Assembly (NCBI GenBank): GCA_942491485.1
Contig: CALOAX010000015.1
Coordinates: 1-64,000, forward strand
Origin: Desulfoluna sp942491485
GTDB lineage: Bacteria > Desulfobacterota > Desulfobacteria > Desulfobacterales > Desulfolunaceae
Length of the DNA: 64,000 bases
Direction of reading: 5' to 3'
Positions 24,700-33,326 of this stretch are shown piece by piece. Every line of letters begins with the position of its first letter. Position 1 is the stretch's first letter. A program made the position numbers and the translations under genes. The notes under the pieces were generated by a model. It made no database searches, had not been told where the DNA came from, and was given only the letters and a program-made list of their open reading frames with translations.

Positions 24700-24806
24700 T
24701 CCACGGGCGGAGCCCGTCAGAGAATGTGATCTGCCCGAGGAACGAGGGCTGGGAGCATTCTCAAACCAGCTTTCGAGGTGGCTCACCTCGCCGCCGGAGG
24801 CTTCTT
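24700..24806 (-). repeat. Intergenic hairpin repeat, family A (long variant)
   Basis: CGGGCGGAGCCCGTCAGAGAATG, GAGGAACGAGGGCTGGG, GCATTCTC, CTTTCGAGGTGGCTCACC and CCGCCGGAGGC. The box faces the first GMC gene. Confidence 0.82.
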
Positions 24807-24845
24807 TTGTAACCCCACTGTGATCACCTTACAGGAGGTTCCATC

Positions 24846-26159
24846 GTGCAACACACCTATGATGCCATTGTGGTGGGTTCCGGCCCAGGCGGGGCGACAG
24901 TCGCCCGGGGCCTTGCCATGGCCGGAAAAGAGGTGCTTCTTCTTGAAAAGGGAAAGGACCACCAAAACCTCGGAACCTATGCCGGAGCGTTGAGCATCGT
25001 GGAAAAGGCCGGCTTTTTTAAGAGCAGAGAGGGGGTGGCGATGCTCATGGCTTCTTCCACCGGCGGCGCGACGACGGTCTATTCCGGCTCGGCGGCCATG
25101 CCACCACCATGGCTGAAGGATCGGTACGGCATCGATTTAGCAGAGTATGCCGATCAGACGTGGAGCGAGCTCAACGTAGCGCCCCTTCCTGACTCCCTCT
25201 TGGGCAAAGCCTCCAGGCACATCATGGATACCGCCAACCGCCTCGGCTACGACTGGAACCCGACGCCCAAGCTGTTTGACCTTGCAAAGGTCAAGACGGG
25301 CTGCCGATGCGGAGCGGACACCTCGTTGGGATGCGCCTGCGGTGCCAAATGGACCGCCCGGGAATACATCCACGATGCGGTGGATCACGGCGCAGAACTC
25401 ATAACACAGGCGGAATGCACGGAGGTTCTGGTTGAAAACGGACGCACCACGGGCGTCCGAACAAAAATACACGGCAGGGGCTTTCAGGAATTCCATGCGG
25501 ATCAGGTCATCCTGGCTGCCGGCGGCATTCCCTCACCACGCCTCCTCTTAAAGGCAGGCATCGACCGTGCCGGAAAACACTGCGTCATCGACCCCACGGT
25601 TCTCCTCTACGGCATATCCCCCTTTGAAGGCTCATGCACGGATCCGCTTGTCAGTGTCGATACCTGGCAGTTCTGCGACAGCCACGGCCTTCGCATGGGC
25701 ACCCTCATCGATCCAAAACTCATGACGTACATCAGCCTCGGCAAAGCAGGCCTCAAACACCTTGCAAAGGGAAGGCAGTACAAAAATATGGTGGGGATCC
25801 TCATCAAGATAAAGGACAAACCCGGCGGCTGGGTGGACCAAAACGGCAACGTCTCAAAAGAGCTGACAGAGGCCGACTTCGAGAAACTTGCCATGGGAAA
25901 AACCATTGCCACAGAGATCCTCACCGCATCCGGATGCGCCCCCTCCTCCATCGTTGCAAGCCCGGTACGGGGAGCCCACCCCAGCGGCACCTGCGGCATC
26001 GGCACCGTCGTGGACAACAACCTCCAAACCGACATCAAAAACCTCTATGTCTGCGATGCCAGCGTCTTCCCCGAAGCCCTCGACCGCCCCACCGTCATCA
26101 CCATCATCTCCTTCGGCAAACGCTTGGTGGATCATCTGCTGAAGAGAGGGAATGATTAA
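24846..26159 (+). CDS. GMC-type FAD oxidoreductase 1
   Basis: A 437-residue flavoprotein. FAD motif VVGSGPGGATVARGLA, Cys-rich CRCGADTSLGCACGAKWTAR near residues 155-175, IDPTVLLYG, and a C-terminal GAHPSGTCGIG with CDASVFPEALDRPT. GMC enzymes oxidise alcohols, sugars or sterols; the catalytic His falls in the HPSGT segment. GTG is the start, six bases after aggagg. It is a paralogue of the next gene, 480 bp away. The Cys cluster differs in spacing from copy 2, so whether it holds Fe-S is open. No export signal. Confidence 0.86.
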   Translation: MQHTYDAIVVGSGPGGATVARGLAMAGKEVLLLEKGKDHQNLGTYAGALSIVEKAGFFKSREGVAMLMASSTGGATTVYSGSAAMPPPWLKDRYGIDLAEYADQTWSELNVAPLPDSLLGKASRHIMDTANRLGYDWNPTPKLFDLAKVKTGCRCGADTSLGCACGAKWTAREYIHDAVDHGAELITQAECTEVLVENGRTTGVRTKIHGRGFQEFHADQVILAAGGIPSPRLLLKAGIDRAGKHCVIDPTVLLYGISPFEGSCTDPLVSVDTWQFCDSHGLRMGTLIDPKLMTYISLGKAGLKHLAKGRQYKNMVGILIKIKDKPGGWVDQNGNVSKELTEADFEKLAMGKTIATEILTASGCAPSSIVASPVRGAHPSGTCGIGTVVDNNLQTDIKNLYVCDASVFPEALDRPTVITIISFGKRLVDHLLKRGND

Positions 26160-26163
26160 AAAG

Positions 26164-26252
26164 AAGTGCCTCCGGCGGCAAGGTGGGGGCACCTTGAAAC
26201 CCTATGGCGAATGCGTGAAGGTCGTCGTGATGCAATTGCTTTCGGGGCATTC
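26164..26252 (+). repeat. Intergenic hairpin repeat, family A
   Basis: GTGCCTCCGGCGGCAAGGTG five bases after the GMC 1 stop, then GGCGAATGCGTGAAGG and GGGGCATTCGC arms. Confidence 0.78.
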
Positions 26253-26510
26253 GCACAAAAGATTACGCTGTACAACTGCCCCTGCAGGAGATGCCGATTT
26301 CATTATTCATTAAAACATGAATCAATGCACTCCTGAATCGCCTTGACTTTGACCGGCATAACTCCGGCAGTAAGGGTAAGAAAAGCACCTCGAACGCAGG
26401 TTGCCCCTGCGAATTCCCCCTCGCCCTCGGGACAAAGGCGTTACCCCTGTTAAAATAGCATCTTGAGAGATTTCCACTACGTCTAAAGTGACATGGGTAT
26501 TTGACACAGG

Positions 26511-26609
26511 CGCAGCCCGTCAGTGAATGTGATCGACCTGAGGAATGAAGGTCGGGAGCATTCGCAAATATGGGGTCCAGGGGATCATCCCCTGGCCGCC
26601 GGAGGCATG
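26511..26609 (-). repeat. Intergenic hairpin repeat, family A (long variant)
   Basis: GCGCAGCCCGTCAGTGAATG, GAGGAATGAAGGTCGG, GCATTCGC, CAGGGGATCATCCCCTG and CCGCCGGAGGCA. The box faces GMC 2. Confidence 0.82.
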
Positions 26610-26642
26610 CTTTTTCTTTCATCTAAGTATAAGGGCACGATC

Positions 26643-27926
26643 ATGCGAATCATGGAAACGGACACAGTGGTCATTGGTACCGGACCTGGGGGAGCAACGG
26701 TGGCGCGGGAGCTGTCAAAGCGTGGGAAGAAGGTTGTGCTTCTGGAGAAGGGAAAGGCCCGGGACTGGTCAGTGGGGACGCCTCTGGCCTATGCGGCCAT
26801 GTACGACATCCGCAGATCAAAGCAGGGAATTCTTGTGAGGCGGGGCATCACGCCCGGGGGATCCACCATGATCTACTCCGGCAACGCCTATGACCCACCC
26901 GCATTTTTAAAGGAGGACCTCGGGATTGATCTTGAAGCAGAGGTCCTGGAAACCAGGAAGGAGCTGGGCATCAGGCCGGTACCCGGGAGCTTTTACCGGC
27001 ACCATCCGGGCACCCGTCGCCTTGTTGAGGCCGCAGGGGAGATGGGCCATGCCATGAAACCCCAGGCCAGGTTCATCGATGCATCCCTTTGCGACCCCCA
27101 CTGCGACAAGTGTCTGTTCGGGTGCAAAAAAGCAGCCAAATGGACGGCTCGATCGTATGTCGATGAAGCCGTGGCCCATGGAACCCAGCTTGTAACGGGG
27201 TGCGATGTGCGAGGCATCATTCATTCCCGAGGTCGTGTGGAGGGTGTTCTGGCTGAAACAGCAAAGGGTGCCATCACCATCAGGGCGGACAGGGTTGTTC
27301 TGGCCGCCGGGGGCATGGGAACCCCTGAGATCCTTCACCGGTCGGGCATCAAAGGCGCTGGTACCCATTTTTTCACGGACCCCATGTCGGTTCTCGTGGG
27401 AGAGATGAAAGAAGGCCCGGGAACCTTCCGGGAGATTACCTACACCTTTGCCGATGAATCCCGAAAAGGAGAGTTTGTCTTCGGAAACGTCGGCGCCGTC
27501 AACGCCTTTGTGGCTCAGGTAGCCGCAAAAAACATCTCCGCCTTGCCACGGGGCGCCCGCATGAACAAACTGGCCGGCATGTTCGTCAAGCTCTGCGACG
27601 AGCCCACAGGGGAAATCCGAAAAGACGGCTCCTTCCACAAAGCATTCACACCCCGGGACGAACACCTCATGGCCCAGGGCATTGCCGCCGCAAAATCGGT
27701 GATGGTCCGGGCCGGGGTCCGCCCCGACACCATCACCGTTGCCAAGGGCATCGGCGGCCACCCCGGAGGCACCGCAGCCATCGGCCGGGTGGTGGGCACC
27801 GACCTATCAACCGATATCGAAAATCTTTACATCTGCGACAACAGTGTCATGCCCATCTCAGGCGGCATCCCGCCCGTCCTCACCCTCATCGCCCTGGCCA
27901 AACAGTTCGCCCGTGGCCTTCGGTAA
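26643..27926 (+). CDS. GMC-type FAD oxidoreductase 2
   Basis: A 427-residue paralogue of the preceding flavoprotein: VVIGTGPGGATVARELS for FAD, a compact Cys cluster CDPHCDKCLFGC (spacing C-x3-C-x2-C-x3-C) before KWTARSYVDEA, and a C-terminal GGHPGGTAAIG with CDNSVMPISGG. ATG at 26643 follows aaggg; the longer open frame begins in repeat DNA. The four-Cys arrangement would suit an Fe-S or structural zinc site. The substrate is unknown. The aminotransferase, transporter and two GMC genes share a strand, but each has a separate repeat-filled leader. Confidence 0.85.
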   Translation: MRIMETDTVVIGTGPGGATVARELSKRGKKVVLLEKGKARDWSVGTPLAYAAMYDIRRSKQGILVRRGITPGGSTMIYSGNAYDPPAFLKEDLGIDLEAEVLETRKELGIRPVPGSFYRHHPGTRRLVEAAGEMGHAMKPQARFIDASLCDPHCDKCLFGCKKAAKWTARSYVDEAVAHGTQLVTGCDVRGIIHSRGRVEGVLAETAKGAITIRADRVVLAAGGMGTPEILHRSGIKGAGTHFFTDPMSVLVGEMKEGPGTFREITYTFADESRKGEFVFGNVGAVNAFVAQVAAKNISALPRGARMNKLAGMFVKLCDEPTGEIRKDGSFHKAFTPRDEHLMAQGIAAAKSVMVRAGVRPDTITVAKGIGGHPGGTAAIGRVVGTDLSTDIENLYICDNSVMPISGGIPPVLTLIALAKQFARGLR

Positions 27927-27928
27927 AA

Positions 27929-28017
27929 ACCTGCCTCCGGCGGCAAGGTGTGCCACCTTGAAAGCAGATTGCGGATGCGCTTTCCCCCTCGTTCCTCGGG
28001 GAAAATCACATCCGCCT
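27929..28017 (+). repeat. Intergenic hairpin repeat, family A (canonical)
   Basis: CTGCCTCCGGCGGCAAGGTG directly after the GMC 2 stop. Arms are GCGGATGCGCTTTCCCC and GGGGAAAATCACATCCGC. Confidence 0.88.
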
Positions 28018-28049
28018 TAGCAACACTTTATCAGGTTCTCTCACCAAGA

Positions 28050-28105
28050 GCTGTTTATCTGACTTTTCAAAAAACTTGCCCACGGCAGGGCCGCCGGAGG
28101 TAACG
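28050..28105 (-). repeat. Intergenic repeat, family D
   Basis: AGCTGTTTATCTGACTTTTC, AAAAAACTTGCCCACGG and CAGGGCCGCCGGAGG. A second box, GCCTCCGGAGGG, follows at ~28126. Confidence 0.75.
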
Positions 28106-28599
28106 TTAAGCGCTTTGCCTCCGGAGGGTCAATTTTTTAAAAAAGCACCGCAAAAATGTTCCGATTACACCATTGTGGTGTGTGCCTGATTTTATATTAG
28201 GAGTGAACCTTGGCTGTCATTCGTGCCCCCTCGCCTGCAGCCAACCAAGGCCTCTGCCCTTAGCTCTGATGCAAGCAGCTTTTTCGCTATTAAAAATGCA
28301 TTGATAGTTAATTGATTTCAGGATATATTCTTTCCCAAGGCATATAAAATTCTCTCCCCTTTCTGCCACGCTCCCTCAACGCCAATCACACCCAGCATAG
28401 ACCACTGCACCTGCTGCTTTTTGTTAACAAATCCCCCATACCCTCTGTATCTATTCTCATCGCAAGCACCCAAAATCCTGGCCTGAAACAACGTGAAATT
28501 AGCACCCCTTCTCACGAACCACGAAAATCGGACCGTTACGAAAAACCCTTTGAGCTGCCCCGCATACCTGCAACCATTTCATGAATGGGAGGCTATGTG
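28106..28599. other. AT-rich leader before the peptide gene
   Basis: About 490 bp without a supported gene. It is clearly lower in GC than its surroundings. It contains an imperfect hairpin (CCTTGGCTG with CAGCCAACCAAGG, 28209-28252), and must carry the promoter of the peptide-radical SAM pair. Confidence 0.45.
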
Positions 28600-28848
28600 A
28601 TGCCAAAGAAAATCGTAGAAAATGCCGAAGCCCTGAATTTGTCGGAATTAAAGAATATGATACTGGCAGCGGAGAATCATAATATCCCTGTAATGCCGGC
28701 CGAAGGGCCGTGTGGTGGCTGTGATCTTGTCATTAAAGTACCGGAAAAAACTGCTGAAGGGCCCTGCGGAGGGTGTGATGTCCTCACACCGCCAAGAAAT
28801 CAGGCAGAGGGTCCCTGTGGCGGATGCGATCTGATGAAAAACATGTAA
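28600..28848 (+). CDS. Candidate RiPP precursor with three AEGPCGGCD repeats
   Basis: An 82-residue peptide. Residues 1-33 are a helical, charged leader-like part (MPKKIVENAEALNLSELKNM). The rest is a core of three identical nonapeptides AEGPCGGCD at 34-42, 52-60 and 69-77, separated by unrelated 9- and 8-residue spacers; six Cys in CxxC pairs. The three copies use different codons: copies 1 and 3 differ synonymously in 7 of 9 codons with no amino-acid change. ATG at 28600 is six bases after gggagg. A radical SAM/SPASM gene follows by 77 bp. Expected product: a peptide modified at the Cys-Gly-Gly-Cys units. No known family was recognised. Confidence 0.8.
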   Translation: MPKKIVENAEALNLSELKNMILAAENHNIPVMPAEGPCGGCDLVIKVPEKTAEGPCGGCDVLTPPRNQAEGPCGGCDLMKNM

Positions 28849-28925
28849 TCGTTCATTGTTCATAAGTGCAGGGGCAGCTCAATTCATTTGTTAAATCCAC
28901 ACAAACACCAATGAAAGGATCTGAC

Positions 28926-30005
28926 ATGAATGCTATTTGGAGTCATCCGCCAAAAATTATTCAATGGGACACCACCTCTTCGTGCAACCTTAATTGCCGT
29001 CATTGCCGTGCCAGTAACCTGGATCGAACCGACAAGGATCTTTCATATGACGAGGCCATAGATATGCTGAATCAGGTGGACCGGTTGGCACCGAATGCCG
29101 CCTTGGCTATGGCGGGCGGGGAACCGTTGATGAGAGAGGATTTATTTGCCATCCTTGACCACATCAAACGCAACCTCAGCCTGTCCATTGAATTGCTGAC
29201 CAATGCCACCTTAATAACAAAAGACAATGTAGATCCGTTATGCCGGTATGTGGACGGATTCAACATCAGCATGGAGGGTTCGACAGCGGACGTGCATGAC
29301 CCGATCCGAGGCAAGGGGTCATTTGATAAAACCCTGGCTGCCGTTGATCTTCTCACCGCACGAAATGTTCCCCTTGCCATTCGCATGACCTACTTTGGTC
29401 AGGGTGTTGAGGAGGTCGAACGGCTCCTTCTCATGATCAAAGAACACGGAGTCACCACATTCAACTTCAGGTATGTCGTCCCCGTAGGAAACGCAAAAGA
29501 CGCCCCCTCTGATCCGGAAGAACACAGGGACGTAAGCCGTTTCGTCTGGGAAAAGGGAAAGGAGCTGGGGCTTACCGTCGGCTTCAGCGACCCCTTTCCC
29601 GAACTGCTCGTCAACCCCGAGCGCCTGGGTGAGATTGAGTCCAACGGTGAACTTTTTAGCGGGGTTGCCGTCACGGGATGCTCAGTGGCATTTTCCCTTA
29701 TGTACATCAACCCCCAGGGGGTTGTTCAGTTCTGTCCCTATTTCCCCGTTGTCGTAGACCGCATCCAAGACCGTCCATTAAAAGAGATCTGGTTTGAAAA
29801 CGAAAAGCTGAACACCTTTCGCTACTCACGATCATTTCTCACAGGGCAGTGCGGTGATTGCCGGTATAAATTCGCATGCGGTGGCTGCCGTGGGGCGGCC
29901 CATGCCACGGGAAATTATTTGGGGTCTGATCCGCGATGCTGGTTAACAAAAGAAGAGTCCAACATGTTACAGATGGCCCCACGCGCTGACACATCACGTG
30001 CATAA
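28926..30005 (+). CDS. Radical SAM/SPASM protein, putative peptide maturase
   Basis: 359 residues. The SAM cluster motif is CNLNCRHC (Cys20, Cys24, Cys27), followed by AMAGGEPLMRED (the GGE motif). The C-terminal auxiliary-cluster region has Cys in VTGCSV, QFCPYF and CGDCRYKFACGGC plus a final DPRCW, the SPASM arrangement. The overall style resembles AhbD/NirJ and peptide-modifying SPASM enzymes. No PqqD-like leader-binding domain is obvious at either end. ATG at 28926 follows aaagga. Pairing with the repeat peptide implies formation of thioether, ether or C-C crosslinks on the CxxC units; the chemistry is inferred. Confidence 0.9.
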   Translation: MNAIWSHPPKIIQWDTTSSCNLNCRHCRASNLDRTDKDLSYDEAIDMLNQVDRLAPNAALAMAGGEPLMREDLFAILDHIKRNLSLSIELLTNATLITKDNVDPLCRYVDGFNISMEGSTADVHDPIRGKGSFDKTLAAVDLLTARNVPLAIRMTYFGQGVEEVERLLLMIKEHGVTTFNFRYVVPVGNAKDAPSDPEEHRDVSRFVWEKGKELGLTVGFSDPFPELLVNPERLGEIESNGELFSGVAVTGCSVAFSLMYINPQGVVQFCPYFPVVVDRIQDRPLKEIWFENEKLNTFRYSRSFLTGQCGDCRYKFACGGCRGAAHATGNYLGSDPRCWLTKEESNMLQMAPRADTSRA

Positions 30006-30055
30006 GCGGCCCTGCAGCCCTGATACACGGTGCTCCCATGCGGCGGTTCATTGTT

Positions 30056-30072
30056 CCCGGGCTCTGCCCGGG
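30056..30072. terminator. Possible hairpin after the radical SAM gene
   Basis: CCCGGGC-tct-GCCCGGG 50 bp after the stop, without a T-run. Only weak support as a terminator. Confidence 0.35.
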
Positions 30073-30156
30073 ATCTATGAATCCAGTGGGCAAAGCTGCC
30101 CCCAACACCTTACTGAATCCCTCGTCCCCATGCCTTTTCAAACCACGCCATGCCAC

Positions 30157-30753
30157 TCAGCCATTCGCTCTTCGCCCCTTCATCTCCCCCAGCACATTTT
30201 CAATCACACTCATCACCTTGCTCTCGAGGGATTCCACGGCGTCTGCGGTATCGGCAGGGATGGGGCTTTGGTCCGGAGCTTCCTTTTCGGTGGCCCCAAA
30301 AAGTTGCTCAATGGGCTCATGATCCGGTTCCCGGGAAAGAGTCATCCTCTCCACCACCTGCCCCACATCTTTAGCTTCCTTCTGCCCCCCACGCCAATAC
30401 CCAGAAAGAGCCTCCAGGCTCTCCTGCTGAAACTGTGTCACCATCCCTCGAACAGAGTCACGGACTCGGTCGGCATTGATGGACACGAGCCATCCAGCCA
30501 GTTGACAGGCGGGCAGGCAGAGAAAGTCACGGGCCCTGCCGTCTGTGCCGTCCAGCCGCATGAACCGGCATGTAAATTTGGAGTCATGCTTCAACCGGCT
30601 GCGCTCTCCGGCCCAGTTCAGGCCCAACCCCTCACAAACAGGCTTCAAAGGTACCCAATCCTGCTCATCCTCACGGACAACAACAGGGGATCCCTCTCCC
30701 AAAATCTCGGTAACAATGGCGGGGCATACGGCCGAGCTCTCAACTGTGGACAT
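30157..30753 (-). CDS. Phage antirepressor N-terminal domain protein (P22_AR_N)
   Basis: 198 residues. The first ~110 residues fit the P22 antirepressor N-terminal domain: PVVVREDEQDWVPLKPVCEGLGLNW, FMRLDGTDGRARDFLCLPACQLAGWL and VSINADRV. The C-terminal half is helical and acidic with no DNA-binding motif recognised. ATG at 30753 has aaggag eight bases upstream. There are no integrase, capsid or repressor genes near, so it is a lone phage-derived gene. It converges on the radical SAM gene. Confidence 0.85.
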   Translation of the reverse strand: MSTVESSAVCPAIVTEILGEGSPVVVREDEQDWVPLKPVCEGLGLNWAGERSRLKHDSKFTCRFMRLDGTDGRARDFLCLPACQLAGWLVSINADRVRDSVRGMVTQFQQESLEALSGYWRGGQKEAKDVGQVVERMTLSREPDHEPIEQLFGATEKEAPDQSPIPADTADAVESLESKVMSVIENVLGEMKGRRANG

Positions 30754-31105
30754 TCTCTTCACTCCTTACAACCGTTCTTGGTGACATTGAAAAGAGTTCC
30801 TATCACACTTTATGCGCCTTTTCATTTCCCATCTCACAGGGAATGCCTCCTTCCCGGTTAACGAATGTTCCCGCCCCTCAGTTGTCCAGGCCTTGGCACA
30901 TGCCATTTCGACTTCGCACGGTTTTTAACGGGTAAAGGCACCTCCTGAGCACCTTACGCCATGACCAATTGTTTCAAATTGTTATCGGACTTGGAAAAAG
31001 AAACGGAAAAAGGTATTTTCACCCAAACTATTCCACCAGCCTGAAGAGGCTGTACATACATCGAGCTAACCAAGGATGAAAAAGGCCAAACAGGATACCT
31101 GAAGG
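30754..31105. other. Intergenic region, divergent promoters expected
   Basis: About 350 bp between the divergent antirepressor-domain and response-regulator genes. No repeat of families A to E and no clear operator was seen. Confidence 0.4.
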
Positions 31106-31780
31106 ATGCGCATACTGCTTGTCGAAGACGATGAAAAGATCGCCACGTTTATCGCCAAAGGCTTAAAGGAGAACGGCTTCACCGTGGACCACGCAGCCGA
31201 CGGCATCGACGGCCTCCACCTTGCCCTCACCGAAACCTACGATGCCGGTATCTTCGACATCATGCTCCCGGGCATCGACGGCCTTCAGATCATTGAAAAG
31301 ATGCGCGGCAGCGGCATCAACATGCCTTTAATCATCCTGAGCGCCCGGCACACAGTGGATGACCGCATCAAGGGGTTGCAGACCGGAGCGGACGATTACC
31401 TCGTCAAGCCCTTCTCCTTTTCAGAGTTGCTGACCCGCGTCCAGGTTCTCATCCGGCGCTCCCGAGGCACCACCGAGCCCACCAGCCTGAGCATGGCCGA
31501 CCTCACTCTCAATCTGCTCACCCGGGATGTGACCCGAGCCAATCAGAGTATAGAGCTGCAACCGCGGGAATTCTCCCTGCTGCAGTTCCTGATGCAAAAT
31601 GCCGGCAAAGCGGTGTCCAAAACCGCCATCCTGGAACATATCTGGGGGTACAATTTTGACCCACAGACCAACGCCGTCGATGTTCTGGTCTGTCGCCTGC
31701 GGGCGAAAATCGACAAGCACTTTGAAACAAAGCTGCTGCATACGTTACGAGGTGTCGGATATGTCCTCAAGGTGTCTTAG
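31106..31780 (+). CDS. OmpR-family response regulator
   Basis: 224 residues. The receiver domain (ILLVEDDEKIATFI, phosphorylation Asp in AGIFDIMLPGIDG, Lys in YLVKPFSF) is followed by a winged-helix DNA-binding domain (LQPREFSLLQFLMQNAGKAVSK, DVLVCRLRAKID). The kinase start overlaps its last 20 bases, so the two form one operon. It likely controls genes to its right, including the PepSY protein, as in copper/cationic-peptide-type systems; the target sites are not identified. Confidence 0.94.
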   Translation: MRILLVEDDEKIATFIAKGLKENGFTVDHAADGIDGLHLALTETYDAGIFDIMLPGIDGLQIIEKMRGSGINMPLIILSARHTVDDRIKGLQTGADDYLVKPFSFSELLTRVQVLIRRSRGTTEPTSLSMADLTLNLLTRDVTRANQSIELQPREFSLLQFLMQNAGKAVSKTAILEHIWGYNFDPQTNAVDVLVCRLRAKIDKHFETKLLHTLRGVGYVLKVS

Positions 31781-33191
31781 CAACCTCAGGCGCAACACAG
31801 GCTTCAGGCTCACCTTCTGGTATGCCCTGGTCTTTATCCTCAGCTGGCTGATCCTTTTTTCAGCCGGATTTACCATTGTCAACACATCTGTCCGATCAAA
31901 AGATCAACAGATCGTGACCGAAATGCTCAAAAAATACCTCGTGATTGCCAGAAACCAAGGCATCGATAACCTGCTGAGCACTCTGAAGCGCGACCAGCTG
32001 TCCCACATTACGGGCGGTTTTTTTGTCATGGTGAAAGCCCCAGACCAGGCCCTGCTCTACCTCTCCCTCCCCTATGAATGGCGGGCCGTGAACCCAGCCA
32101 GCATCTCGGAACACCTTGCATTTTCAGAGGACACCTGGGTCACGCATTCAACCATGAAATACATCCCCGTTGACGGCGACATGGCACGTGAGGACGAGTT
32201 GGAAATCCTTGGCCGCAGGCTCGAGGACGGAACCATGCTTCAGGTGGGGTATTCTGCAGAGTCTCGAGAGGAGTTCCTGGAACATTTTCGGGACCTTTTT
32301 CTTTATGTCATGGGGCCGGTGGTCCTGCTCAGCATCGCCATCGGTGCCTTTCTGGCCCAGCGTTTCCTGCGCCCCATCAAGGAGCTGTCGAAGGCTGTGG
32401 AGTCTGTACAGGCAGGCCGGATAGACACCCGCGTCCCCATCCAGGGCACGGACAACGAGCTCAAAATTCTGGCCGGGCAGTTCAACAACATGCTGAACCG
32501 GATCGAAAGACTCATCACCGGCATGCGTGAGGCTCTGGACAATGCGGCCCACGACCTGCGCACCCCACTCATGCGCATGCGCGCAGCCATCGAAAACAGT
32601 GTGGTGTCGGATGATCCTGAAAAATTGCGCGAGGCTCTCCTGGACTGCGCCGAAGAATCTGAACGTATCTCCACCATGCTCACAGCCCTCATGGATATCT
32701 CCGAAGCGGAAACCGGCGTCATGAGACTCACCTGTTCCCAATTCCTCCTGGCCGATCTCATGGATGAAATAAAAGACCTCTTCCTCTACCCCGCCGAAGA
32801 GAAAACCATCACCGTGGATATCCAAACCCCGTCAGAACTCAGCATAAGCGCTGATTACGCTCGCCTCAGGCAGGTGCTCTGCAACCTGGTGGACAATGCC
32901 GTCAAGTACACCCCTGAAAACGGCCACATCACCATTCGTGCCACACAAAGCGACACACACCTTGCCCTGACCATCCAGGATACCGGCATCGGCATCCCGG
33001 CCCATGACCTGCCCCGTATCTTCGACCGGCTCTACCGCAGCGACAAAAGCCGCTCGCAAAAAGGGCTGGGCCTCGGACTCTCTCTGGTCAAAGCCGTGGT
33101 CAACGCCCACAACGGCACCATCGAGGTCGAAAGCCGCCCCGATGAAGGCACAGCCTTTATTGTTTCCATTCCCAACGAAAAAAAAGCCTGA
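31761..33191 (+). CDS. Membrane sensor histidine kinase
   Basis: 476 residues. An N-terminal membrane helix (FWYALVFILSWLILFSAGFTIV), a periplasmic sensing region of ~130 residues, a second helix (VMGPVVLLSIAIGAFLAQRF), a HAMP linker, the phosphoacceptor H-box AAHDLRTPLMRM, then HATPase N-box CNLVDNAVKY and G-boxes (DTGIGIPAHD, GLGLGLSLV). The layout resembles CusS-type metal-responsive kinases. ATG at 31761 has gaggtg upstream and overlaps the regulator gene, giving translational coupling. Confidence 0.93.
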   Translation: MSSRCLSNLRRNTGFRLTFWYALVFILSWLILFSAGFTIVNTSVRSKDQQIVTEMLKKYLVIARNQGIDNLLSTLKRDQLSHITGGFFVMVKAPDQALLYLSLPYEWRAVNPASISEHLAFSEDTWVTHSTMKYIPVDGDMAREDELEILGRRLEDGTMLQVGYSAESREEFLEHFRDLFLYVMGPVVLLSIAIGAFLAQRFLRPIKELSKAVESVQAGRIDTRVPIQGTDNELKILAGQFNNMLNRIERLITGMREALDNAAHDLRTPLMRMRAAIENSVVSDDPEKLREALLDCAEESERISTMLTALMDISEAETGVMRLTCSQFLLADLMDEIKDLFLYPAEEKTITVDIQTPSELSISADYARLRQVLCNLVDNAVKYTPENGHITIRATQSDTHLALTIQDTGIGIPAHDLPRIFDRLYRSDKSRSQKGLGLGLSLVKAVVNAHNGTIEVESRPDEGTAFIVSIPNEKKA

Positions 33192-33196
33192 AAACC

Positions 33197-33290
33197 TTGC
33201 CTCCTGCGGGCAGGGGATGATCCCCTGCACCCCAAGTTGCGAATGCTCCGAGCCCTCGTTCCTCGGGCCCGTCACATTCGCTGACTGGCT
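33197..33290 (+). repeat. Intergenic hairpin repeat, family A (variant)
   Basis: TTGCCTCCTGCGGGCAGGGG, small hairpin GCAGGGGATGATCCCCTGC, then CGAGCCCTCGTTCCTCGGG and CACATTCGC. It begins six bases after the kinase stop. Confidence 0.8.
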
Positions 33291-33326
33291 TAGCCCGTGG
33301 TATTTCCAACGACGTTTTTTATGCCG

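Noticed and set aside
26523..26642. Upstream extension of GMC 2
   Set aside because: It lies within a family A repeat, while ATG 26643 has aaggg upstream and begins the FAD-binding fold at the usual distance.
28318..28515. 65-codon minus-strand frame before the peptide gene
   Set aside because: It reads as protein-like in places (YRGYGGFVNKK, WSMLGVIGVEGAW) but has no ribosome site or recognised family. Possibly a gene remnant; too weak to list.
30157..30753. Prophage
   Set aside because: Only one antirepressor-type domain is present; no integrase, attachment sites or structural genes were found within the window.
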